The position numbers and the translations under genes were made by a program. Under the pieces are notes generated by a model. It was not told where the DNA came from. It worked only from the letters and a program-made list of their open reading frames with translations, and made no database searches. Below, in pieces: positions 1 to 8,245 of a stretch of DNA of 64,000 nt; positions within the stretch are counted from its first letter, which is position 1, and each line of letters opens with the position of its first letter. The DNA is from Castellaniella sp047971665 (GTDB lineage Bacteria > Pseudomonadota > Gammaproteobacteria > Burkholderiales > Burkholderiaceae_B), in NCBI RefSeq assembly GCF_047971665.1, contig NZ_JBKEAA010000022.1, positions 4,396 through 68,395 on the forward strand, written 5' to 3'.

Positions 1-762
1 GACAATCTGATTCCCAGCACGGTGGAACTGGGCGGCAAGAGCCCTAATGTTTTCTTCGCCAACGTAATGGACCAGGAGGACGCTTTCTTTGACAAGGCAC
101 TGGAAGGCCTGAGCATGTTCGCCCTGAACCAGGGCGAGGTCTGCACCTGCCCCTCGCGCATTCTGATCCAGGAATCGATCTACGAGCGTTTCATCGAGCG
201 CGCCATCAAACGGATCGAGTCCATGAAGACCGGCCACCCTCTGGATGCATCGACCATGCTGGGAGCCCAGGTTTCCAAGGCGCAGATGGACAAGATCCTG
301 GGCTACATCGACATCGGCCGCGAGGAAGGCGCCCGCTGTCTGACGGGCGGCGCGCGCAACGCACCCGGCAAGGGGCTGGACGAGGGGTTCTACATCAAAC
401 CGACGCTGCTGTTCGGCGAGAACGACATGCGCGTCTTCCAGGAGGAGATCTTCGGCCCGGTTGCCTCTGTCATGACGTTCAAGGACGAGGACGAGGCCAT
501 CGCCATCGCCAACGACACCGACTATGGTCTGGGGGCGGGGGTGTGGACGCGCGACGGTTCCCAGGCCTACCGGGTCGGACGCCAGATTCAGGCCGGCCGG
601 GTCTGGACCAACTGCTATCACCTGTACCCGGCGCACGCGGCGTTCGGCGGCTACAAGCAGTCCGGGATCGGCCGTGAGACGCACAAGATGGCGCTGGATG
701 CCTACCAACAGACCAAGTGCCTGCTGGTCAGCTACAGCCCTGATGCGCTCGGGTTCTTCTAG
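1..762 (+). CDS. exaC: Aldehyde dehydrogenase, AldB/ExaC type (5' end outside window)
   Basis: NAD(P)-dependent oxidation of a short-chain aldehyde such as acetaldehyde to the acid, in the cytoplasm. The open frame runs in from base 1, so only the C-terminal half is present. Near the start is the ELGGKSP block with the general-base glutamate, then the FALNQGEVCTCPSR block with the catalytic cysteine, then EEIFGPV and the C-terminal GGYKQSGIGRE block. The stretch from NQGEVCTCPSR to the end with YQQTKCLLVSYS is characteristic of E. coli AldB and Pseudomonas ExaC, which is why I choose this subfamily over betaine or succinate-semialdehyde dehydrogenases. The apparent GTG start at 22 is an internal codon. 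The true substrate is not decided by sequence. Confidence 0.88.
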   Translation, partial: DNLIPSTVELGGKSPNVFFANVMDQEDAFFDKALEGLSMFALNQGEVCTCPSRILIQESIYERFIERAIKRIESMKTGHPLDASTMLGAQVSKAQMDKILGYIDIGREEGARCLTGGARNAPGKGLDEGFYIKPTLLFGENDMRVFQEEIFGPVASVMTFKDEDEAIAIANDTDYGLGAGVWTRDGSQAYRVGRQIQAGRVWTNCYHLYPAHAAFGGYKQSGIGRETHKMALDAYQQTKCLLVSYSPDALGFF

Positions 763-1041
763 GATCTTTAATCTGCCGTCCAGGGATGCTTGATCAATCC
801 CCGGCTAGGATCGCCCAATGTTCTGATGAGGGCCTGGTCGATCCGCCGGGGCGTAAGGCGGTGCGCTGTTGATGTGGTTCGCGGCGCGATGGGCTTTATC
901 ATATCGGTTGTGATGATCAGCCGATGACCGATGACCGACGACCGGATGAACCCGACCTGCGAGGCGTGCAGGCATGCCTGCGGCATCGGCCTGGGGCCGA
1001 CGGATCCGTGCGTCTGTAAGGCCGCCTGCAAAGTGAATGAC

Positions 1042-2016
1042 ATGACCACCGAATCCCTGACCGTGAAGGTTGCAGGCAAGCGCCAGGTCGCCCAGGACGT
1101 TGTCTGCCTCGAACTCGTGGATCCCGAGGGCCGGCCCTTGCCGGCATTCTCACCGGGCGCGCATATCGACGTGCATCTGCCGGGAGGGTTCATTCGCCAG
1201 TATTCCCTGCTCAACGACAGCCGACAGCGCGCGCGTTTCCAGATCGGTGTCTTGCGCGAACTGCCGTCGCGGGGCGGGTCGGCTGCCGTGCATGAGCGGG
1301 TCCATGAGGGGGATCTGCTGCGCATCAGTCTGCCGCGCAATCGTTTTCCCCTGGCGCCGGCCGGACGCAGCCTGCTGTTTGCCGGCGGCATCGGGGTCAC
1401 GCCGCTGCTGTGCATGGCGCGTCACTTGCGGGCCATCGATGCGGAGTTCGAGCTGCACTACAGTAGCCGTTCGCGCGCGCGCGCCGCTTTCCTGGATGAA
1501 GTGCTCGGGCCGGATCTGGCCGATCAGACCCGGGTGCATTTCGATGATGAGCCGCAGACGGCCCTGGATGCGCAAGCGGTCCTGGCGGCGGCCGATGCGC
1601 AGACCCATGTCTATGTCTGCGGGCCGTCCGGCTACATCGATTTCATTCGCGATCAGGCGCGGGCGGCGGGGGTGGACGAGACCCGGATTCATTTCGAACG
1701 CTTTGCGCTGGATGAGGACCAGCGCCCCGCTGCCCCCGGCGCGGGCGATGTGGCTTTCCAGGTCCAGTTGGCCAGCACGGGCGAAGTTTTCGATATTCCG
1801 GCCGACGAGACTGTCACCTCGGCACTGGACCGGCAGGGGGTGTTCATCCCGGTCTCTTGCGAGGAGGGCATCTGCGGCACTTGCCTGACGGGAGTGAGCG
1901 AAGGGGTGCCGGAGCATCGGGACAGTTATCTGACCGAGGCCGAGCATGCGGCCAATGACCAGTTCACGCCGTGTTGTTCACGAGCCCGCACCTCGCGATT
2001 GGTGCTGGACCTGTAA
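1042..2016 (+). CDS. PDR/VanB-family oxidoreductase (FMN, NAD, 2Fe-2S)
   Basis: Electron-transfer subunit of the phthalate-dioxygenase-reductase/VanB class. It takes electrons from NAD(P)H through a flavin to a 2Fe-2S centre and on to an oxygenase. An N-terminal flavin domain with RQYSLLND is followed by an NAD-binding domain (LLFAGGIGVTPLL, then VYVCGPSGYI). The C-terminal plant-type ferredoxin domain carries CEEGICGTC plus a distal Cys, the C-x4-C-x2-C...C pattern. I place the start at the ATG at 1042, where family homology begins. The frame stays open to an ATG at 931, which would add 37 residues rich in cysteine. Neither start has a good ribosome binding site. No oxygenase partner is adjacent, so the redox partner is unknown. 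It converges on benE. Confidence 0.85.
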   Translation: MTTESLTVKVAGKRQVAQDVVCLELVDPEGRPLPAFSPGAHIDVHLPGGFIRQYSLLNDSRQRARFQIGVLRELPSRGGSAAVHERVHEGDLLRISLPRNRFPLAPAGRSLLFAGGIGVTPLLCMARHLRAIDAEFELHYSSRSRARAAFLDEVLGPDLADQTRVHFDDEPQTALDAQAVLAAADAQTHVYVCGPSGYIDFIRDQARAAGVDETRIHFERFALDEDQRPAAPGAGDVAFQVQLASTGEVFDIPADETVTSALDRQGVFIPVSCEEGICGTCLTGVSEGVPEHRDSYLTEAEHAANDQFTPCCSRARTSRLVLDL

Positions 2017-2037
2017 GAGCATCGATGTGTCCCTGTC

Positions 2038-3225
2038 TCATGACCGCTGTTTCAGGGCAAGATGGCAGAGGCTGCCCAGCGCCAGGCCCCAGAAGGCGCT
2101 GCCGATGCCCAGCAGGCTCATGCCCGAGGCCGTCACCAGGAAAGTCACGAGCGCGGCCTCGCGGTGTTCGGGCGCTTGCAGCGCGTCGTGAATGCTGCCG
2201 CTGAGCGTGCCCAGCAGGGCCAGGCCCGCGATGGCCGCGACCAGTTCGTGCGGGAAGGCGGCAAACAGGGCCACGACCGTGGCGCCGAAGATGCCCGTGA
2301 TCAGATAAAAGATACCCGCCCAGACCGAGGCCTTGTAGCGTTGCGTGGCATCCGGATCGGCATCGGGGCTCATGCAGATGGCGGCGGTGATGGCGGCCAG
2401 ATTGAAGGCAAAGCCGCCGAAGGGGGCGAGCAGCATGCCGGTCGCGCCCGTCCAGGAAATCAGCGGCGAGGCGGGGACGCGCGCATAGCCGTTGGCGCGC
2501 AGCACGGCCAGTCCCGGGACATTTTGCGATGTCATGGTGACGATGAACAGCGGCAGGGCGACGCCCACGAAGGTCGAGAGCGAGAATGCCGGCGGCATCC
2601 AGACGGGGCGGGCGGGTGTCCAGTCGAGCCCGGACAGGGCCAGGCCGCCTTGCAGGGCGGCGCAGACGATCCCGGCGGCCAGGGCGAGCGGGACGGCGTA
2701 GCGCGGCAGCAGGCGCCTGGCCATCAGGAACGCGACCAGCATCACGCCCACCAGCAACGGGCGGCCTTGCATGGAGACGAACAGGTCCATGCCGAAGCGC
2801 AGCAGAATCCCGCCGAGCATGGCCGAGGCCAGATGCCGGGGCACCCAGTCCATGATTTTCTGGAACCAGCCCGTGATGCCGCATAGCGTGATCAGGGCCG
2901 AGCAGGCGAGAAAGGCGCCGATGGATTGCGCCAGACCGATATCGCCCAGGCTGGTCGCCAGCAGCGCGGCCCCGGGGGTGGACCAGGCTGTCAGCACCGG
3001 GGCCCGCCAGGCCAGCGCCAGGCCGATGCAGGTCACGCCCATGCCGATGCCCAGCGCCCACATCCACGAGGCCAGCTGGGCATCCTGCGCGCCGGCGGCG
3101 TTGGCGGCCTGAAAGACGATGGCCACGGAACTGGTGTAGCCGACCAGGACGGCGATGAAGCCGGCCGAGATGTGCGAAACACGGAGCCAGCCCGCGATTC
3201 CGCTTGCTGCCGTGCGTGCTGTCAT
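2038..3225 (-). CDS. benE: BenE-family benzoate/proton symporter
   Basis: Inner-membrane transporter of the BenE family, 395 residues. These proteins import benzoate or related aromatic acids with protons. The protein is almost entirely hydrophobic, with about 12 predicted membrane segments. It opens with the family-typical stretch ISAGFIAVLVGYTSS and has the internal block STPGAALLATS. The ATG at 3225 is preceded by a good AGGAGAG ribosome binding site. The gene is convergent with the VanB-type reductase, 21 bases between stops, and divergent from the aminotransferase. The neighbourhood hints at aromatic acid use, but no ben or van oxygenase genes are visible, so the substrate is inferred from family only. 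Confidence 0.85.
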   Translation of the reverse strand: MTARTAASGIAGWLRVSHISAGFIAVLVGYTSSVAIVFQAANAAGAQDAQLASWMWALGIGMGVTCIGLALAWRAPVLTAWSTPGAALLATSLGDIGLAQSIGAFLACSALITLCGITGWFQKIMDWVPRHLASAMLGGILLRFGMDLFVSMQGRPLLVGVMLVAFLMARRLLPRYAVPLALAAGIVCAALQGGLALSGLDWTPARPVWMPPAFSLSTFVGVALPLFIVTMTSQNVPGLAVLRANGYARVPASPLISWTGATGMLLAPFGGFAFNLAAITAAICMSPDADPDATQRYKASVWAGIFYLITGIFGATVVALFAAFPHELVAAIAGLALLGTLSGSIHDALQAPEHREAALVTFLVTASGMSLLGIGSAFWGLALGSLCHLALKQRS

Positions 3226-3311
3226 AGGGTCTCTCCTGGCGCTTGCTGTCCGCCCGGCATTGTACTGTGCCTGAGGGTCTACAATCGGGTCATCATTCGT
3301 CGGAGAAGCTC

Positions 3312-4442
3312 ATGTCTGGATTACTGCCTGATGTCGACCCCGAGGGGTTGCTGGAATATTCGGTGGTCTACACCGACCGTGCCCTGAACCATATGTCCGC
3401 ATCGTTCCAGCAGGTGATGCGCGATATTTCGCGTACGCTCAAGTCGGTGTACGGGGCGCATGCCGCCGTCGTGGTCCCCGGCAGCGGCTCGTTCGGCATG
3501 GAGGCTGTCGCGCGGCAGTTCGCCACCGGCAGGCGCTGTCTGGTGATCCGCAATGGCTGGTTCAGCTATCGCTGGAGCCAGATCTTCGAGGCCGGCGGCA
3601 TCCCCTCCGAAGAGCGCGTGCTCAAGGCCCGTCCGATCGAGACCGGCAGCCAGGCGCCCTTTGCGCCGCCGCCCGTGGACGAGGTCGTCGCGACGATCCG
3701 TGAGTTCAAGCCCGAGGTCGTTTTCGCCGCCCACGTGGAAACCGCCTCCGGCATCCTGCTGCCCGATGACTACCTCCGTCAGGTGGCCGATGCGGTGCAC
3801 GAGGTCGGCGGCCTGTTCGTGCTGGACTGCATCGCATCGGGCACGATCTGGGTGGACATGCGCGACGTGCACGTGGATGTATTGATCTCGGCGCCGCAAA
3901 AGGGCTGGACCGCTTCGGCCTGCTGCGGCCTGGTGATGCTGGGCGAGGCCGCCCGCCGCCACATCGAGACCACTCAGAGCACCAGTTTCGCCTGCGACCT
4001 GCGCAAGTGGCTGGGCATCATGGAGGCCTACGAAAAAGGCGGTCACGCCTACTACACCACGCTGCCCACGGACTCGCTGGCCGTGCTGCGCGATGTGATG
4101 GCCGAGACCGAGGCCTACGGCTATGACCGGGTCCGCTCCGAGCAGCGGCAACTGGGCGCGGCCGTGCGCGCGCTGTTGAGCGAACACGGCTTCAAGAGCG
4201 TTGCGGCGCCCGGTTTCGAGGCGCCCGGGGTGGTCGTCAGCTACACCACCGACGAAGGCATCCACACGACACGCAAGTTCGCCGAGGCTGGGCTGCAGGC
4301 CGCGGCCGGTGTGCCGCTGGCCTGCGACGAGCCGGCGGATTTCAGGACCTTCCGCATCGGCCTGTTCGGGCTGGACAAGCTGCACAATGTCGCGCGGACC
4401 GTGGATTCCCTGGCCCGGGCGCTGGAACGGATCCAGGGGTAA
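3312..4442 (+). CDS. Class-V PLP-dependent aminotransferase (alanine-glyoxylate type)
   Basis: Pyridoxal-phosphate enzyme of the class V aminotransferase superfamily, close to alanine-glyoxylate/serine-pyruvate aminotransferases, 376 residues from the ATG at 3312. Visible family features are the GSGSFGMEA phosphate-binding block, AHVETASGIL, the LDCIASG segment with the cofactor-contacting Asp, and SAPQKGW with the Schiff-base lysine. An in-frame codon further upstream (3243) exists, but CGGAGAAG sits correctly before 3312. It likely transfers an amino group between a small amino acid and a 2-oxo acid in the cytoplasm. The exact pair of substrates cannot be read from the sequence. Confidence 0.85.
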   Translation: MSGLLPDVDPEGLLEYSVVYTDRALNHMSASFQQVMRDISRTLKSVYGAHAAVVVPGSGSFGMEAVARQFATGRRCLVIRNGWFSYRWSQIFEAGGIPSEERVLKARPIETGSQAPFAPPPVDEVVATIREFKPEVVFAAHVETASGILLPDDYLRQVADAVHEVGGLFVLDCIASGTIWVDMRDVHVDVLISAPQKGWTASACCGLVMLGEAARRHIETTQSTSFACDLRKWLGIMEAYEKGGHAYYTTLPTDSLAVLRDVMAETEAYGYDRVRSEQRQLGAAVRALLSEHGFKSVAAPGFEAPGVVVSYTTDEGIHTTRKFAEAGLQAAAGVPLACDEPADFRTFRIGLFGLDKLHNVARTVDSLARALERIQG

Positions 4443-4457
4443 TCCCGGAGGCCGGTT

Positions 4458-5138
4458 TCAGGCGCCGTCCAGCCCCATTTGCCAGAAATCGATCTCCAGA
4501 CGGGTGGCGTCGCGGAACGTGGTTGCCAGCCCGTCCAGGCGCTCGGCGGTCTGACCCGCCAGCCGCGTGTTCAGCCAGTCCCGCTCGGTCTGCGCCGCCA
4601 CCTGGAATTCGTCGCTGGCGTACATGGCGATCCAGGCTTCGTAGGGGTTGGCCAGCCCCCGGACGGTGAACGGCTGCGCCTCGATCCAGCGGGCGATATC
4701 GGCGTAGCCGATCAGGCAGGGGGCGAGCGCCACATGCAGATCCAGCAGATCGCCCCGATGTCCGGCATCCAGGACATAGCGGGTGTAGGCCATGGTCTCG
4801 CGGGCTTCGGGCGAATTTTCCAGCTCGTCCGCGTCGATGCCCCATTGGGCGCAGTAGTCCACATGCAGGCCCATTTCCAGGTCCACGATGGCTTTCAGGC
4901 TGTCCAGTCCCTGGCGCAGCTCGGTCAGGGAGCGGCTCTTGTAGACGGCCAGCCCCCAGGCGCGGGCAAAGTGGATCAGGAACAGGTAGTCCTGACGCAG
5001 ATAATGGCGAAAGGCTTCGGCCGGCAGGGTGCCGGCGGCCAGGGCGCGCACGAATTCATGCTGGCAATAGACTTGCCATTCGAGGGCGCAGCGGGTGAGC
5101 AGGGAGGCGAAGGGGGATGAGGTGGCGGATGGGGGCAC
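4458..5138 (-). CDS. tenA: TenA family aminopyrimidine aminohydrolase / thiaminase II
   Basis: Thiamin-salvage enzyme that hydrolyses aminomethyl-pyrimidine breakdown products to HMP. The 226-residue length is the normal TenA size. Conserved features are YLRQDYLFLIHFARAW with the substrate-contacting Asp, the Cys in APCLIGYADIA that corresponds to the catalytic cysteine, and the C-terminal RLEIDFWQMGL with the conserved Glu. I choose the GTG at 5138 because AAGGAGAT lies just upstream and TenA homology starts there. The much longer open frame continuing to 6572 is antisense to baeS and is not real. No other thiamin genes are next to it, and I saw no TPP riboswitch in the leader. Confidence 0.88.
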   Translation of the reverse strand: MPPSATSSPFASLLTRCALEWQVYCQHEFVRALAAGTLPAEAFRHYLRQDYLFLIHFARAWGLAVYKSRSLTELRQGLDSLKAIVDLEMGLHVDYCAQWGIDADELENSPEARETMAYTRYVLDAGHRGDLLDLHVALAPCLIGYADIARWIEAQPFTVRGLANPYEAWIAMYASDEFQVAAQTERDWLNTRLAGQTAERLDGLATTFRDATRLEIDFWQMGLDGA

Positions 5139-5273
5139 GCGGGATCTCCTTGAAAACCGGGGTTCCGGCCCGAGTGTAGCCTGCCGCGACCCCGTCCGTC
5201 GGTCAGACCCGGGTCGCCTACGGTACGATAGCGGGGACGGCGGGGGCGTCTCTCCGCCAGCGGAAAAGAAGTC

Positions 5274-6674
5274 ATGCGATCGAGCATCACCCTCAAGCTG
5301 TTTCTGGCCATTCTGGCAACCTGCATCGTCGTGGCGCTCGCCATGGGCATGGCCGTGCGCTACAGTTTCGACAGCGGGTTCGATGACTATATCCAGGAGC
5401 GCGAGAACCAGCGGCTCGACCGCCTGGCGCAGACGCTGGCCGCCGATTACGTCGAGGCCGGGGGCTGGGGCTTTCTGGGCGAGGGCGGCGATCGCCGGGG
5501 TCTCAGCCTGCGCATGCCGCACGACGCCCGGATGGGGGGCCGCAGCCGGCATCATGACGGTCCGCCTTCTCGCGTCACGCTGCTGGATGCCGATGAAAGT
5601 TGGCTGGCTGGGCCGCCGGTCCCTCCCGGCGCCAAACTGATCCGGCGGCCCGTGACCGTCGAGGACCAGACCGTGGGCTGGCTGCTCAGCCCGTCGCCCA
5701 TGCCCATGGTCGTCAACGATGAAATCGACCGTCGTTTCCAGGCCCGGCAATTGCGCGCCACCTGGGTGATCGTCGGTCTGTCCGTACTGCTCGCGACACT
5801 GGTCAGCCTGTTGCTGGCGCGCCTGCTGCTGGTGCCGGTGCGGCGCATCGCGCAGGCCACCCGCCGGCTGGTGGACGGGGATTTCGATACCCGAGTGCGG
5901 GTCGGCGCGTCCGATGAGCTCGGGCGGCTGGCGCGCGATTTCAACCGGCTGGCGCACGGCCTGGCCCGCAATGCCCGCCTGCGCCGGGAATTGATGGCGG
6001 ACATGTCCCATGAGTTGCGCACTCCGCTGGCCGTGCTGCGCGGAGAAATCGAGGCGCTGCAAGATGGCCTGCGCGCGCCGGACGAAGCCGCGCTGGCCTC
6101 GCTGGCGCACGAAATCAGCCGCCTGAACCGGCTGGTGGATGACCTGTATGAGTTGTCCCTGGCCGATGCCGGCGCGCTGGACTATCACATGCAGCCACTG
6201 GACCTGTCGGTGCTGCTGGCGCGTGCGCTCGATGCGGTGCGGGAGCGGTACGCCCGCGCGGGCCTGACGCTGGAGCGGGATATCGAGCCGGGTCTGCGGC
6301 TGTCGGGCGACGAGCGCCGGCTGGAACAGTTGCTGGCCAATCTGCTGGAAAACAGTCTGCGCTACACCGACAGCCCGGGGCGCGTCCGCCTGCGGGCCCA
6401 TCGGCAGACGGACGGCATTCTGCTGGAAATCGCCGATACCGCGCCTTCGGTGACGGCGGATCAGTGGCCCCGTCTGTTCGATCGCCTCTACCGGGTGGAG
6501 TCCTCGCGCAGTCGCCAGTATGGTGGATCGGGACTGGGGCTGGCAATCTGCCGTTCCATCGTCCAGGCGCACGGCGGCGAGATCGAAGCCACTGCCTCCG
6601 ATCTGGGCGGGGTGGCGATCCGCATCCGATGGCCCCGGATGGACGGTCGCCAGAACAAACGGGCAGGTGAATGA
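5274..6674 (+). CDS. baeS: BaeS-like sensor histidine kinase
   Basis: Membrane-bound sensor kinase of 466 residues, partner of the BaeR-like regulator that follows. An N-terminal membrane helix (about residues 8-30) precedes a periplasmic domain, then a second helix near 160-185, a HAMP linker, and a HisKA domain with the phospho-accepting His246 in SHELRTPLAVL. The C-terminal ATPase domain has the N-box LLANLLENSLRYTD and the G-box GGSGLGLAI. The early motif QRLDRLAQTLA resembles E. coli BaeS. The BaeS family senses envelope damage, and the Spy-like protein two genes on supports that role here. It is divergent from tenA with a shared 135-base intergenic space. Confidence 0.87.
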   Translation: MRSSITLKLFLAILATCIVVALAMGMAVRYSFDSGFDDYIQERENQRLDRLAQTLAADYVEAGGWGFLGEGGDRRGLSLRMPHDARMGGRSRHHDGPPSRVTLLDADESWLAGPPVPPGAKLIRRPVTVEDQTVGWLLSPSPMPMVVNDEIDRRFQARQLRATWVIVGLSVLLATLVSLLLARLLLVPVRRIAQATRRLVDGDFDTRVRVGASDELGRLARDFNRLAHGLARNARLRRELMADMSHELRTPLAVLRGEIEALQDGLRAPDEAALASLAHEISRLNRLVDDLYELSLADAGALDYHMQPLDLSVLLARALDAVRERYARAGLTLERDIEPGLRLSGDERRLEQLLANLLENSLRYTDSPGRVRLRAHRQTDGILLEIADTAPSVTADQWPRLFDRLYRVESSRSRQYGGSGLGLAICRSIVQAHGGEIEATASDLGGVAIRIRWPRMDGRQNKRAGE

Positions 6675-6766
6675 GCAACCAGGCGGGTGAACGGATGCGC
6701 GAACGGGCGGATGCGCGGGTGGCGGATGCGCCCGCCGGCCTTTCCGCCACGGGCGAGGAGTGAGGC

Positions 6767-7465
6767 ATGCGGATACTGGTGGTCGAGGACGAACCCAAGC
6801 TGGCCGAGGTGTTGCGGACCTATCTGCGGGCCGCCGGCTATGAGGTGCGCTGTGCGGACGATGGCCTGGCCGTCATGCCGCTGATCGCGCAATGGCCGCC
6901 CGATCTGGTCCTGCTGGACCTGATGCTGCCGGGCCGGGACGGGCTCGATCTGTGCCGGGACATCCATGCCGACACGGCCATTCCGGTCATCATGGTCACC
7001 GCCCGGACCGAGGAGATCGATCGTCTGCTGGGCCTTGAACTGGGCGCCGACGATTACATCTGCAAGCCCTACAGTCCGCGTGAAGTCGTGGCCCGCGTCA
7101 AGGCGGTTTTGCGCCGCAGCGCGGCGGACCCGGCGCCCGCCAGGGCGCGCGAGCTCGGGGGGCTGGACATCGACGAGGGGGCCTGGAGCGTTCGTCTGGA
7201 CGGCACGCCGTTGGACCTGACCCCGGCGGAATTTCGTCTGCTGGTGCTGCTGGCCAGTCAGCCGGGGCGCATCTTTTCCCGTGATCAGGTGCTGGATGGC
7301 CTTTATGATGATGGCCGCGTCGTCACTGACCGGACCGTGGACAGTCATGTCAAGAACCTGCGCCGCAAGCTGGCCGCCGTACGGCCCGACGAAGAGCTGA
7401 TCCGTTCCGTCTATGGGGTGGGTTACCGGCTGGATCTTGCAGGATCCGCTGACGCTTCTCCATGA
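6767..7465 (+). CDS. baeR: BaeR-like OmpR-family response regulator
   Basis: DNA-binding response regulator, 232 residues. The receiver domain has acidic residues Glu7-Asp8 and the phosphorylation site Asp51 in LVLLDLMLPG, then the lysine block LGADDYICKPYSPREVVARVK, which is nearly identical to E. coli BaeR. A winged-helix OmpR-type output domain follows (GGLDID to VGYRLD, with DSHVKNLRRKL). GAGGAGTGAGG precedes the ATG. It lies 92 bases after baeS, very likely co-transcribed. The adjoining Spy-like gene is the expected target, with a BaeR-box-like sequence upstream of it. Confidence 0.9.
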   Translation: MRILVVEDEPKLAEVLRTYLRAAGYEVRCADDGLAVMPLIAQWPPDLVLLDLMLPGRDGLDLCRDIHADTAIPVIMVTARTEEIDRLLGLELGADDYICKPYSPREVVARVKAVLRRSAADPAPARARELGGLDIDEGAWSVRLDGTPLDLTPAEFRLLVLLASQPGRIFSRDQVLDGLYDDGRVVTDRTVDSHVKNLRRKLAAVRPDEELIRSVYGVGYRLDLAGSADASP

Positions 7466-7510
7466 AGTCTTCACGATTCGCTCATTTTTACACCGCAGTC
7501 GGTCTTTAAT

Positions 7511-7525
7511 CTGTCTCCATGCGGC
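7511..7525 (+). promoter_or_regulatory. Possible BaeR-box-like site upstream of the Spy-like gene
   Basis: CTGTCTCCATGCGGC lies about 40 bases before the Spy-like start. It shares the TCTCCAT core and a GGC end with the E. coli BaeR consensus (TTTTTCTCCATnATTGGC), but the T-run and centre differ. It is suggestive because baeSR is immediately upstream, not proof of binding. Confidence 0.35.
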
Positions 7526-7561
7526 ACCAATGGGGCGCCGCAGGAAACAAGGAAGACCCAC

Positions 7562-8086
7562 ATGAAAACCACACACGTCACCCGAGCCCGCACGCTTTCT
7601 GCCCTGGCCATGGCCGCCGCGCTGGTTGCCGCGCCCCTGGCCGCTTCGGCGTCGCCCGGCATGTCCGGCGACGGCGGTCCCCGCCATCACCAGAAAGAAA
7701 AAGGCGGGCATGGCTTTTTCGGCCACAAAGGCGGCGATAGTGGCCGTTTTGGCAAAGACCACGGCATGCGCGCGCTGAATCTGAGCCAGGAACAGCAGGA
7801 CAAGATCTTCAAGATCCGCCAGGACAAGGCGCAAGCTTTCTATGACCAGAAAAAAGCCCTGCGCGCCGCGCGCGATTCCCTGCGCGATGTCGGTCGTGAC
7901 GGTGCCTTTGACGAGGCCAAGGCCAAGCAGGCCTCGGATGCCCTTGGCCAGGCGCAATCCCGGCTGGCGTTGCTGCGCGCCCAGACCCACGCCGAGATCC
8001 AGGCGGTGCTGACGCCCGAACAACGCGAAAAAATGTCGCAGATGCGCATGCCTCGACCGCCGTCGGACGAGCCCGCCGATTCCTGA
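7562..8086 (+). CDS. Spy/CpxP-family periplasmic LTxxQ protein
   Basis: Exported protein of 174 residues with a clear signal peptide (basic start, hydrophobic core, cleavage near ASA). The mature part begins with a Gly/His-rich stretch, then a helical region with two LTxxQ-like repeats, NLSQEQQDKI and VLTPEQREKM, the hallmark of Spy/CpxP. Spy is an ATP-independent periplasmic chaperone; CpxP dampens a sensor kinase. AAGGAAG precedes the ATG. Its position right after baeSR suggests it is an output of, or a feedback element on, that system. The His-rich segment could bind metal, which would be an inference. Confidence 0.82.
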   Translation: MKTTHVTRARTLSALAMAAALVAAPLAASASPGMSGDGGPRHHQKEKGGHGFFGHKGGDSGRFGKDHGMRALNLSQEQQDKIFKIRQDKAQAFYDQKKALRAARDSLRDVGRDGAFDEAKAKQASDALGQAQSRLALLRAQTHAEIQAVLTPEQREKMSQMRMPRPPSDEPADS

Positions 8087-8162
8087 TCATCCATTGGTCA
8101 CCATGATGGGCCGGTCATGATGTGCCGGCCATGGCATATCGACCCTTCGCGTCCTTGAACGG

Positions 8163-8200
8163 CACCCCGAAAGTCGGACTCCGGTCCGGCCTTTGGGGTG
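8163..8200 (+). terminator. Hairpin terminator after the Spy-like gene
   Basis: Imperfect inverted repeat with 17-base arms (8163-8179 and 8184-8200) and a 4-base loop, followed by TCTTT. It lies between the convergent spy-like and NlpC genes and can serve the plus-strand baeSR-spy unit. Confidence 0.6.
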
Positions 8201-8202
8201 TC

Positions 8203-8245
8203 TTTCATCGGGCGAACAGCGTCCCTTTCATCGGGCGAACAGCGT
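8203..8245. repeat. 20-base direct repeat over the 3' end of the NlpC gene
   Basis: Two identical 20-base copies (8203-8222 and 8226-8245) containing CATCGGGCGAACAGCG. The second copy encodes the last residues (TLFAR) and stop of the NlpC gene, and the first duplicates that end just past the stop. This looks like a small tandem duplication. Confidence 0.8.

Noticed and set aside
763..930. Insertion-sequence remnant after the aldehyde dehydrogenase
   Set aside because: A minus-strand frame there (MIKPIAPRTTSTAHRLTP...) looked transposase-like at first, but no transposase motif or terminal inverted repeat could be found.
5139..5273. Possible TPP riboswitch in the tenA leader
   Set aside because: The conserved CTGAGA and ACCTGA-type THI-box blocks are not present on the tenA coding strand.
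4458..6572. A 704-residue minus-strand open frame
   Set aside because: Only its last 226 residues (tenA) match a family; the rest is antisense to baeS with Gln/Arg/His-rich low-complexity translation typical of GC-rich shadow frames.
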